A stretch of 6,478 bases of DNA from contig DOUV01000292.1 in NCBI GenBank assembly GCA_003520455.1, positions 1 to 6,478 on the forward strand, given 5' to 3'. Each line of letters starts with the position of its first letter. Within the stretch, counting starts at the first letter, position 1. This document shows, in pieces, positions 1 through 6,175 of this stretch. This DNA comes from Chloroflexota bacterium. GTDB taxonomy: Bacteria > Chloroflexota > Anaerolineae > Ardenticatenales > Ardenticatenaceae. A model generated the notes under the pieces. The model saw only the letters and a program-made list of their open reading frames with translations. It searched no databases and was not told the origin of the DNA. Position numbers and translations under genes: made by a program.

Positions 1-191
1 ATTTGGGAGATGGCGCCCCGGGTTCGGTGGCAACTCATGCAATCGGCCGCTGCGGCGGCTGTGGTGGGCGCTCCCCTGGCCGGCGGGGGCATGCCGTGTT
101 CGGCGCCGGCCGACTTGGTCGCGCTGAGGGCGAGGACCGCCGCCACGCCAACCACCAGCAGGCTCATGTATGTGAATCGCAACTTGGTCAA
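1..191 (-). CDS. Secreted c-type cytochrome, N-terminal part (runs off left edge)
   Basis: The minus frame from a TTG at 191-189 reads 63 codons to the window edge without a stop. Residues 1-8 are basic (MTKLRFTY). Residues 9-24 are a hydrophobic stretch, and a small-residue region near residues 28-30 (AGA before EH) suits signal peptidase I cleavage. After a Pro/Ala-rich linker comes CMSCH (C51, C54, H55; bases 41-27), the covalent haem c attachment motif with the proximal His ligand. The protein is therefore expected in the periplasm, or anchored to the outer face of the membrane, as an electron carrier. The TTG start is chosen because AAGGAG (199-204) lies 7 bases upstream; an ATG at 195 is out of frame and too close to that site, and an in-frame ATG at 167 would cut into the signal peptide. 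It follows the M20-like gene by 21 bases, so the two are probably cotranscribed. The distal axial ligand and the cytochrome class lie outside the window. Confidence 0.82.
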   Translation of the reverse strand, partial: MTKLRFTYMSLLVVGVAAVLALSATKSAGAEHGMPPPARGAPTTAAAAADCMSCHRTRGAISQ

Positions 192-198
192 CCATCGG

Positions 199-204
199 CT
201 CCTT
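199..204 (-). promoter_or_regulatory. Ribosome-binding site of the cytochrome c gene
   Basis: The minus strand reads AAGGAG here, 7 bases before the TTG at 191. This spacing is what decides the non-ATG start. The nearby out-of-frame ATG at 195 is only 3 bases from the purine core. Confidence 0.7.
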
Positions 205-212
205 TTGGTTCT

Positions 213-1742
213 TCAGGCAGAATGTGCATGGCGTGCCGAACTCGGCTCATGACCGAGGAGGTCTCTCACCGTAAGGGCGATGGTGCCGGCTGCCACGCTC
301 ATGTCCTCGATCCAGATCCGCTCATTCGGCGTCGGCCATTGCTCAAAGATGCTGCGGTCTCCAGGACCGTAGAGCACTGTGGGGATGCGCGCCTGCGCCG
401 CCAGATGGCCATCCCCCACCTCTCCCAGAAAGGCCCCGGCGCCGATGATTGGCCGGCGCCGGACGAGGCGTTTGTGCCATTTTCTGAGCGTTCGGACGAG
501 CGCCGTATCCTCGCGTCCAACCAGCGGGGGAATGGTCAGGCCGTCCGGCGAAGGAACCTGCGCTGTCACGTTGAGGCCGGGCTCGACCGCTCCCACCTGG
601 TTGAGAAGGCGCTCCAGGTCGTTCAGCATTGTCTCCTCATCCTGGCCGGGCACTGTCCGAACGTGAAAGTCCAACCAGCACCGACGACTGTCGCCCTCGA
701 TCGCATCGATGTTCAGTTGAGGGAACCCGGGCAGAGCCGCGTGGGGCGCAAAGTTCAGCCAGCCACCCGGCTTGATGGGCACGCGGCTCGGTCCCAACGC
801 CTGGACGATCTGGGCCATCTGCGCGACGGGATCAGGTGGCCGGGAATCAGCGCCCTGAGTGCTGCGGAAAGGGCGCGGGTGAGCGGTTGTCGAGATTCGA
901 ACTGGGAGGGCGCCCACCGCCAGGTTGACGATATTGAGATCGGTATTCTGGACGTCGACGGTCCAATCCGGACGTAAGCCGCTCTCTAAGAGCGTCTGCA
1001 TCCCTCGGCTCGCTCGCTTGTGACCGACGAGCGGGGCCAGCACGACGTTTCCTTGCAGCGAAAGCCCTGCATTCTTGAGCGCCAGGATCGCCGCGATCAT
1101 GGTGGCGATGCCGCCCTTTCCATCCTGGACGCCACACCCATACACCCATCCCCGCCCGGCGTGGCCCTGGAATGGAGGGCGGTCCCATCCCTCTGCCGGC
1201 GGCTCATGGTCCATGTGGCTGACGAGCAGGATCGTAGGTCCGTCTTCACGCCCCGGCCACCGTCCGACGGGTTGTTGACTTCTGCGTCCCGACCCGGGAG
1301 CGTCTTCCACCGGTTGGAGTTCCACCTGGAGATCCATGGCGGCCATGACGCCGGCCAGATAGGTCGCCAGGGGACTCTCGTCAAACGTAGGGCTGGGGAT
1401 GGCAACCATGTCGAAGAGGAGATCGATCAGACGCTTTCGATCCACGTAGAGGAGAACCCGCTGATCGTCCGGCTCGATGATGTTGTTGTCGTAGTCGGGC
1501 AGCTGTACACACACCGGGCAGGGGTTATAGGATGGATTGTTGTCCAGCCAGGCAACCAGGGCATCGAGCGTATTCTCGATCCGCACGTAGCGGAGGTTTC
1601 CTAATCTGAAATCTTCATCAAGCTCGCACTCGCTTCGCTCGTGGTCAAGGTCGTGGACCTCACGACGATTGCGCGTGGTCCACGGCCGTGGCCGGATGTT
1701 CAGCATGAACCTCCACTCGGTCTCAGGAGGTCGTCTCGCCAT
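213..1742 (-). CDS. M20-family metallopeptidase-like protein, probably catalytically altered
   Basis: The 509-residue product has the M20/M28 (ArgE, DapE, carboxypeptidase G2-like) layout from about residue 100. It shows SHMDHEPP (H176, D178), GVQDGKGG (D207), a dimerisation-domain stretch after TDLNIVN (268-273), and the C-terminal LYGPGD...PNERIWIED (457-480). Active relatives hydrolyse peptides or amides with two zinc ions. Here the usual DEE is GHK (240-242), so the catalytic Glu is H241 and a ligand Glu is K242. The Glu of the usual EPTDLN is Q265, and the C-terminal ligand His is W469. Only H176, D178 and D207 remain, which suggests loss or change of catalysis. The frame is intact. Residues 1-95 are an extension I do not recognise, with NPCPVC at 73-78. 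No signal peptide is seen, so it is probably cytosolic. The ATG at 1742 is chosen over one at 1706, whose GGAGG is only 3 bases away; the frame remains open to 1829, but that would enter the terminator hairpin. The cytochrome c gene follows by 21 bases. Confidence 0.85.
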   Translation of the reverse strand: MARRPPETEWRFMLNIRPRPWTTRNRREVHDLDHERSECELDEDFRLGNLRYVRIENTLDALVAWLDNNPSYNPCPVCVQLPDYDNNIIEPDDQRVLLYVDRKRLIDLLFDMVAIPSPTFDESPLATYLAGVMAAMDLQVELQPVEDAPGSGRRSQQPVGRWPGREDGPTILLVSHMDHEPPAEGWDRPPFQGHAGRGWVYGCGVQDGKGGIATMIAAILALKNAGLSLQGNVVLAPLVGHKRASRGMQTLLESGLRPDWTVDVQNTDLNIVNLAVGALPVRISTTAHPRPFRSTQGADSRPPDPVAQMAQIVQALGPSRVPIKPGGWLNFAPHAALPGFPQLNIDAIEGDSRRCWLDFHVRTVPGQDEETMLNDLERLLNQVGAVEPGLNVTAQVPSPDGLTIPPLVGREDTALVRTLRKWHKRLVRRRPIIGAGAFLGEVGDGHLAAQARIPTVLYGPGDRSIFEQWPTPNERIWIEDMSVAAGTIALTVRDLLGHEPSSARHAHSA

Positions 1743-1781
1743 AGTGTAGCACCACCCTCTCTGTCTGCGAGATGCCAGCTC

Positions 1782-1810
1782 ATTATAGTCGATCGTGCCG
1801 CAGAAATCGA
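1782..1810 (-). promoter_or_regulatory. Predicted sigma70-type promoter of the M20-like/cytochrome unit
   Basis: The minus strand has a perfect TATAAT (-10) at 1787-1782. Seventeen bases upstream is TCGATT at 1810-1805, a weak -35 matching three of six consensus bases. Transcription would begin near 1775, giving a leader of about 33 bases before the ATG at 1742, with GAGAGGG/GGTGG purines inside it. The site lies just after the predicted terminator of the preceding operon, which is where an independent promoter would be expected. The -10 is clear; the -35 is weak. Confidence 0.55.
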
Positions 1811-1821
1811 GCCGGCACACC

Positions 1822-1857
1822 CAAAACACGGGCCCCCCGAGGGCGCCGAGGGGCCCG
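1822..1857 (-). terminator. Rho-independent terminator after the molybdo-flavoenzyme operon
   Basis: A perfect 8-bp stem pairs CGGGCCCC (minus strand, 1857-1850) with GGGGCCCG (1836-1829) around a 13-base loop. TGTTTTG follows on the minus strand (1828-1822). It begins 25 bases after the TAG of the FAD-subunit gene. The T-run is short and interrupted, so termination may be partial, but the position fits the end of a transcription unit. Confidence 0.65.
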
Positions 1858-1882
1858 AGTTCTGGCCTCGATCGAGCTGGGT

Positions 1883-2884
1883 CTACGCCAGTTTGAGTAC
1901 CGCCTGCCGCATCATGCCTTTGATGAGATCCACCTTATAGCCGTTCTTACTCATTGGCCGGGCACCCAGCGACACCGTGTTCGCTACCGCCTGGGCGGTC
2001 TCATCGTTCAACGGCTTCCCCACGATCGCCTTCTCAGCCTCCTTGGCCCGGTAGGGCACCGGGGCCACGCCACTGAAGACGATTCCGGCCTTGCTCACGA
2101 CGCCATCCTGGAGACTGACGACCATGGCCAGACTGGCAATCGCAAAATCCCAGGCGCCGCGCTCGCGGTACTTCAAGAAGATGCTCTTGGTGCCAGCTGG
2201 CCATGTGGGGATTTGGACCCCTGTCATGATCTCGTTGGGACCCAGGATGGTTTCCCGCAAGACGTCCACGCGCGGGCCGACGAAGTACTCATCCAGGGAC
2301 ACGGTTTTCTCGCCGCTGGGCGAGGCCACTTTGGCGCTGGCGTCCAGGGCCATCAGCGCCGGGGCCGTGTCGGACGGGTGGACAATGTAGCAGAGCTCGC
2401 CCTGGAAGATAGCGTGGTACTGGTTGTCCCCGGTGACCGAGAAGCAGAAATCGCCGCCTTTCTTGTAGCAGTCGAAGGCGCCGCGATAGTACCAGCAGCG
2501 CGGGCGCTGGTTGATGTTGCCGCCCAGCGTCCCGATCTGGCGGATCTGGGGTGTCGCGACGTTGTGGGCGGCCTGAGCCAGGACCGGGAAACTCTCCTGG
2601 ATGAGGCCGGACTCGTGAATGTCCCAGAGTGTGGTCAGGGCGCCGATGCTTACCCCCCCGTCAACTTCCTTCATCTCGTTCAGGCCGGAAATAGAGCGGA
2701 GATTGACCACGACCTTCGGAGCCATGATCTCGTCCTTGAGTTCGCCCAGCATATCGGTGCCGCCGGCAACGACGGCGGCCGTGCGCTTGACGCCGATACC
2801 GCCTGGGTATTTGTCGAGGACGGAGATGGCGTGCTCTACGCTTTTGGCATCCACGTATTGAAACCGCGGCATGTAGTCAGACAT
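1883..2884 (-). CDS. FAD-binding subunit of a molybdenum hydroxylase, with a probable [4Fe-4S] loop
   Basis: This 333-residue protein is the flavin (medium) subunit of the xanthine dehydrogenase/CO dehydrogenase superfamily, which accepts electrons from the [2Fe-2S] subunit. FAD-binding signatures are AGGTDML (40-46) and IGTLGGN (117-123), followed by HPSDTAPALMALDA (169-182); the C-terminal half matches the CO dehydrogenase flavoprotein C-terminal domain. Between the second FAD motif and HPSD lies an insert with C130, C139, C147 and C165. The layout RPRCWYYR...C-x7-C...YHAI...C...HPSD is that of PaoB of E. coli, and the C139/C147 spacing equals that in the beta subunit of 4-hydroxybenzoyl-CoA reductase; both carry a [4Fe-4S] cluster there. 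The ATG at 2884 is preferred because AGGAG (2897-2893) sits 8 bases upstream; the frame could open at a TTG at 2902, but that overlaps the upstream stop and has no better site. It is the last gene of the operon, 14 bases after the catalytic subunit. Confidence 0.93.
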   Translation of the reverse strand: MSDYMPRFQYVDAKSVEHAISVLDKYPGGIGVKRTAAVVAGGTDMLGELKDEIMAPKVVVNLRSISGLNEMKEVDGGVSIGALTTLWDIHESGLIQESFPVLAQAAHNVATPQIRQIGTLGGNINQRPRCWYYRGAFDCYKKGGDFCFSVTGDNQYHAIFQGELCYIVHPSDTAPALMALDASAKVASPSGEKTVSLDEYFVGPRVDVLRETILGPNEIMTGVQIPTWPAGTKSIFLKYRERGAWDFAIASLAMVVSLQDGVVSKAGIVFSGVAPVPYRAKEAEKAIVGKPLNDETAQAVANTVSLGARPMSKNGYKVDLIKGMMRQAVLKLA

Positions 2885-2892
2885 TTCTCCAT

Positions 2893-2897
2893 CTCCT
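2893..2897 (-). promoter_or_regulatory. Ribosome-binding site of the FAD-subunit gene
   Basis: AGGAG on the minus strand lies 8 bases before the ATG at 2884 and immediately after the TGA of the catalytic-subunit gene (2901-2899). This fits reinitiation by ribosomes finishing the upstream gene, and it fixes the start at 2884 rather than the TTG at 2902. Confidence 0.7.
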
Positions 2898-2898
2898 C

Positions 2899-5259
2899 TC
2901 AAACCGATCCAAGCCCGGCAAGAATCTTGTCGGGAGTGATCGGCAGGTCCTTGATACGTACCCCAATGGCATTGCGGATGGCGTTGGCGATGGCCGGCGC
3001 CGGTGCGAGGGTCGTCGCCTCGCCCACGGCTGTCAGGCCGAAGGCACCCTGCGGGTTCGGCTTCTCGACCAGGAGCACCTCGAAGAGATCCGGAATCTCC
3101 TTGGCGGTGAGGATCTTGTAGTCGAGCCAGTAGCTCGCGTTGGTGGGGATACCGGTCCCCTCGTCAACGATTACTCCTTCCATCAGGGCCCAAGCCATCT
3201 GCTGGAGGAAGCCACCTTCCAGTTGTCCTTCCACCACCGTGGGATGGATGGCCTTGCCTATATCCGCAGCGATCACGACATGGGGGAATCGCACGGCGCC
3301 CGTCTCGATGTCTACCTCCGCTTCCACGAACATGGCACCCGTACTCACCGAACGGGCCTTCTGACCCTTCTCGGGGATATTATCCCACACCTTCTTCGGG
3401 AAGGTTGAGGGATCCATGCCCTGGCGCGGGTCAAAGTCGTTCATCGACCAATGGCCGAGGCCGACAATCTCCGGCGTGCTCCGCAAGACATCCTTGAGTG
3501 GCACCTTCTTGCTCGCATCGGCCTTCACGAAGACCTGGCGATCCTTGATATCCAGCTCCTGGGGCTTGACCTCACCCAGTTGTTCCGTCGCGGTCCGGGC
3601 TGCGATGGCCAGGATCTTGGCCTTGGCATCCTCCGCCGCGAGCTTGAAGGCGTTCCCGCCGACCATGGCCACACGGCTGGCCGAGGTGCTCGAATCCCAG
3701 GCGTCTACGTCGGTATCGCCCCAGTGCGGGCGCACATCCTCCCACGGCACGCCCAGCACCTCGGCGACGATCTGGCCGAGCGCGGTGTGCATGCCCTGGC
3801 CGATATTGGCAGCCCCGATGAAGAGGTGGACGCTGCCGTCACCGTATACCTTCACCATGCCGTAGGTGTCTCCGAGGCCGCCGCCCTTGACCCACAGCGC
3901 CATGCCGACGCCTCGCTTCTTGGTGCCATCGATGAGGGGACCCTCGCCCGGCTTGTGGAACTTCTCTTTCCAGCCAAAGCGTTCCGAGCCCTGTTGGATG
4001 ACTTCGGGCAGGGCCATCTGGGTCACGACCAGGGGCCCGGTGCCGTACCAGGTTGGCGCGGATTCGACGTTTTTGAGCCGGAACTCCAGCGGGTCCAGGC
4101 CCAGTTTGTAGGCAATCTCGTCCACCAGGGATTCCAGGCAGAAGTTGTTCTCGGGACCGCCGAACCCGCGGAACTCCGAGCCGCTCGGCTTGTTGGTGAG
4201 CACAATGGTAATGTCATTGCGCGCCGGGGTCCGATAGAGCCCGCCGTAGGCGTAGGCGAACCCTGCGCTGGGGGTGTTGGCCCCGTGCTGGGCTGTTGAT
4301 CCGGTGTTGAAGATTGCTTTGACATCGATAGCAGTGATGCGCCCCTCTTTGGTCACGCCGATGCGCAGCGTTTGCTTGCTCGAGTTGCGACCCTGCCCGA
4401 TGATAAACTCTTCCGGACGGGTGAACTCGAGCTTGACCGGCCGATTGGTCATTTTGGCCAACAGCGCGGTGATGGTACGGCCATCGCCCTGTCCATGGCT
4501 GGCGTTGGCCGCTCCGTAGCCACCGCCGCGGTAAGGGGCGATGGAGCGCACGTCGTTGAGGCGGATACCGAGCGAGCGGGCCATATCATCGCGGGATGGG
4601 AAGACCTGCTGCGAGGTGTTCCACATGATCAGCTTGCCCCCCTCCCAAAGAGCGACGACGGCGCGCTGCTCCGGCGAGGCGTTCAGTTGCATGTGGGTAG
4701 TGAAGGTCTCCTCGAAAACTTCGTCTGCCCGGGCCATGCCTTGCTCCGCATTCTCGGCCTCGTCGTCCCGCACCCCAGGTCGTTCCAGGGTAAAGGGATT
4801 GCCTCCGGAGCGTTCAACTAAGTTCCCCTTCTCAGTGAGCTTAGGAGCATTTGGCTTCATCGCCTCCTCGGCCTCGTACACCGCCGGCAAGAGCTCATAC
4901 TCGACGTCGATGAGCTTCAACGCCTCGTGGGCAGTGTAGACATCCCTGGCGGCAACGGCGGCAATGGCTTCTCCCACCATGCGCGGGTGTTTGGTGAAAA
5001 TGGGTACGCCAAAGGTTTCGGGAATATTCTCCAGTGGGAGATTATCCGGGGTGAGTACGGCCACGACCCCTTCGAGGGCCTCGGCTTTACCTGTATCGAT
5101 TTTGAGGACGTTGGCGTGGGGATGCGGGCTGCGCAGAATTTTGGCATGGAGCATCCCGGGCAGGTGAATGTCGCCGGCATACCTGGCCTGTCCCGTCACT
5201 TTCTCGAAGCCGTCCGCAACGGGGACGCGCTTCCCAATGACCGAAAATTCTTCAGCCAT
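2899..5259 (-). CDS. Molybdopterin-binding catalytic subunit, xanthine dehydrogenase/aldehyde oxidase family
   Basis: This 786-residue protein is the large subunit that hydroxylates an aldehyde or N-heterocycle at the Mo centre using water oxygen. The N-terminal a/b-hammerhead domain is clear (GQARYAGDIHLPGMLHAKI, 23-41). Cofactor loops follow: GGGYG (245-249), FRGFGG (363-368), IGQGMHTALGQ (486-496) and SASRVAMVGG (526-535). The catalytic glutamate is E747 in TAVGEATT, matching bovine XDH Glu1261. At two XDH substrate positions, R364 matches Arg880, but the place of Glu802 (after GGFGGK) is N252, so a purine substrate is unlikely and a PaoC-like aldehyde oxidoreductase is more plausible. It has no signal peptide of its own; export would be by hitch-hiking on the Tat-bearing small subunit. 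Its ATG is one base after that gene's TGA, and the Shine-Dalgarno (AAGGGGG) lies inside that gene's last codons, implying translational coupling. Length is normal for the family. The exact substrate is unknown. Confidence 0.95.
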   Translation of the reverse strand: MAEEFSVIGKRVPVADGFEKVTGQARYAGDIHLPGMLHAKILRSPHPHANVLKIDTGKAEALEGVVAVLTPDNLPLENIPETFGVPIFTKHPRMVGEAIAAVAARDVYTAHEALKLIDVEYELLPAVYEAEEAMKPNAPKLTEKGNLVERSGGNPFTLERPGVRDDEAENAEQGMARADEVFEETFTTHMQLNASPEQRAVVALWEGGKLIMWNTSQQVFPSRDDMARSLGIRLNDVRSIAPYRGGGYGAANASHGQGDGRTITALLAKMTNRPVKLEFTRPEEFIIGQGRNSSKQTLRIGVTKEGRITAIDVKAIFNTGSTAQHGANTPSAGFAYAYGGLYRTPARNDITIVLTNKPSGSEFRGFGGPENNFCLESLVDEIAYKLGLDPLEFRLKNVESAPTWYGTGPLVVTQMALPEVIQQGSERFGWKEKFHKPGEGPLIDGTKKRGVGMALWVKGGGLGDTYGMVKVYGDGSVHLFIGAANIGQGMHTALGQIVAEVLGVPWEDVRPHWGDTDVDAWDSSTSASRVAMVGGNAFKLAAEDAKAKILAIAARTATEQLGEVKPQELDIKDRQVFVKADASKKVPLKDVLRSTPEIVGLGHWSMNDFDPRQGMDPSTFPKKVWDNIPEKGQKARSVSTGAMFVEAEVDIETGAVRFPHVVIAADIGKAIHPTVVEGQLEGGFLQQMAWALMEGVIVDEGTGIPTNASYWLDYKILTAKEIPDLFEVLLVEKPNPQGAFGLTAVGEATTLAPAPAIANAIRNAIGVRIKDLPITPDKILAGLGSV

Positions 5260-5260
5260 A

Positions 5261-6001
5261 TCAGGCCCCCTTCATCATCTTGGCCGCAGCCAGGACGGAG
5301 TTGAATACCTTGGGGTAGCTGCCACATCGGCAAAGATTGCCCGATACACCGTCCCGAACCTCTTCTACCGTCGGGTTGGGATTGCGGTTGAGGAGCGCAA
5401 CGCTCGACATAATGAATCCGGGGGTGCACATGGCGCACTGGAAGCCCATCTCGTCCCAGAAGGCCCGCTGGACCGGGTGCAGCTCGGCCCCGTTGGCCAG
5501 GCCCTCAACCGTGACTACATTGGCACCATCCAACGAGGCGGCAAGGACGGCGCAGGAGTAGATGTTGCGATCATTGACGATGACGGTGCAGAAACCACAG
5601 GTACCATCATTGCAGCCGGTCTTGGTGCCCGTCAACTGGAGATGCTCCCGCAAGAGATCCTTGAGTGTCCAACGCACATCAACATTGATGGTCTGTTGCT
5701 GGCCGTTGATCGTGATGTTGATGGGCTTGACCGACATGAGCCCGTCTTCGCTGGCGGCGGCCGCTACAGGTGCTTCCCCGGATGATGCTGGCCCCGCTTG
5801 TTGGGGAACCTCCTTGACGACTTCCTTGACGACTTCTACCGTCTTCGGCGGGGTCAGCGCGATGTAGCCTGCGGCGACGGCGCCCGTCGCGATGACGCCC
5901 GCCCCAGTCCCGATGAGGAAGTCGCGGCGCGAGACCTTCAGTGGTGCGACCTCCTCTTCTTCGGATGATGGCTGGGGGGGGATCTTTTCTTCGTCTGGCA
6001 T
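5261..6001 (-). CDS. Tat-exported [2Fe-2S] subunit of the molybdenum hydroxylase
   Basis: This 246-residue protein is the electron-transfer subunit linking the Mo site to FAD. Residues 24-29 are SRRDFL, a twin-arginine motif, followed by a hydrophobic stretch at 29-50; a sequence of 23 residues precedes the motif. A charged linker (51-90, containing VVKEVVKEV) leads to the ferredoxin-like domain. C130, C135, C138 and C150 (GCNDGTCGFC...C) bind the first [2Fe-2S] cluster. C189-x2-C192 and C224-R-C226 bind the second in the helical domain. All eight ligands are present. A Tat signal on this subunit is known from PaoA of E. coli, where the folded heterotrimer is exported. Cleavage after VAA (42-44) is possible; otherwise the segment may stay as an anchor. 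The ATG at 6001 has a strong AGGAGGT 6 bases upstream. It is the first gene of the operon. The linker makes it longer than cytosolic homologues (about 150-170 residues). Confidence 0.95.
   Translation of the reverse strand: MPDEEKIPPQPSSEEEEVAPLKVSRRDFLIGTGAGVIATGAVAAGYIALTPPKTVEVVKEVVKEVPQQAGPASSGEAPVAAAASEDGLMSVKPINITINGQQQTINVDVRWTLKDLLREHLQLTGTKTGCNDGTCGFCTVIVNDRNIYSCAVLAASLDGANVVTVEGLANGAELHPVQRAFWDEMGFQCAMCTPGFIMSSVALLNRNPNPTVEEVRDGVSGNLCRCGSYPKVFNSVLAAAKMMKGA
5811..5834. repeat. Two tandem 12-bp repeats in the small-subunit linker
   Basis: TCCTTGACGACT occurs twice without mismatch (plus strand 5811-5822 and 5823-5834). On the coding minus strand the repeat encodes the VVKE-type repeat in VEVVKEVVKEV, residues 55-65. 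It lies between the Tat segment and the ferredoxin domain, and because the unit is 12 bp, slippage would keep the frame. Confidence 0.8.
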
Positions 6002-6007
6002 GGTCTT

Positions 6008-6014
6008 ACCTCCT
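6008..6014 (-). promoter_or_regulatory. Strong ribosome-binding site of the operon's first gene
   Basis: AGGAGGT on the minus strand lies 6 bases before the ATG at 6001. It is a near-perfect anti-16S match and the strongest such site in the window, supporting the chosen start and high translation of the small subunit. Confidence 0.85.
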
Positions 6015-6175
6015 GGCGAGTGTATGCCAACACAGCAGTTGAAGAAATCTGAGCCCGGCGTAGCCCTACATTGGTTGGTCAGGTCGGAGAGTTTCCGGCC
6101 AGGTCACCCTATTGTTGCTGCTCGCCGCCTGCCACAATCGGGAGTGATCCTGTTAATGGGCAAGCTGGCATCCTA
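6015..6175. other. Leader/intergenic region upstream of the molybdo-flavoenzyme operon
   Basis: I find no supported gene here. It should hold the operon's promoter, but no minus-strand -10/-35 pair is convincing: TACACT near 6026 would put the start site inside the ribosome-binding site, and the other candidates match poorly. CAGGTC is present twice on the plus strand (6080-6085 and 6100-6105), exactly 20 bp apart, a possible operator. No terminator hairpin for an upstream gene is evident. Confidence 0.4.

Noticed and set aside
3..977. Long plus-strand open frame opposite the M20-like gene
   Set aside because: It is antisense to a gene with clear M20 family motifs and to the cytochrome c start. 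Its product is Arg/Gly/His-rich with no family signature, as expected of an antisense frame in GC-rich DNA.
1743..1829. Longer M20-like start at 1829
   Set aside because: It would begin inside the predicted terminator stem, has no Shine-Dalgarno, and covers the TATAAT box. The extra residues (rich in Cys, Arg and Trp) do not look like protein.
2885..2902. TTG start at 2902 for the FAD subunit
   Set aside because: It overlaps the stop of the upstream gene and would consume the AGGAG that is ideally placed for the ATG at 2884.
1772..3121. 449-codon plus-strand open frame across the FAD-subunit region
   Set aside because: It runs opposite the FAD subunit and part of the catalytic subunit, both with unmistakable cofactor motifs. 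It also crosses the terminator hairpin and the gene junction at 2884-2901, and shows no domain of its own.
3451..4299. 282-codon plus-strand open frame within the catalytic-subunit gene
   Set aside because: It is antisense to conserved Mo-cofactor loops. The length is explained by low stop-codon frequency in GC-rich coding DNA.
6020..6032. TACACT as the -10 box for the hydroxylase operon
   Set aside because: The start of transcription would fall within the ribosome-binding site, and there is no -35 match at proper spacing.
6015..6175. Possible molybdenum-cofactor riboswitch in the leader
   Set aside because: A leader before a molybdoenzyme operon is a sensible place for one, but I could not find the conserved core or a stable multi-stem fold by eye, only a 4-bp CGGA/TCCG hairpin.
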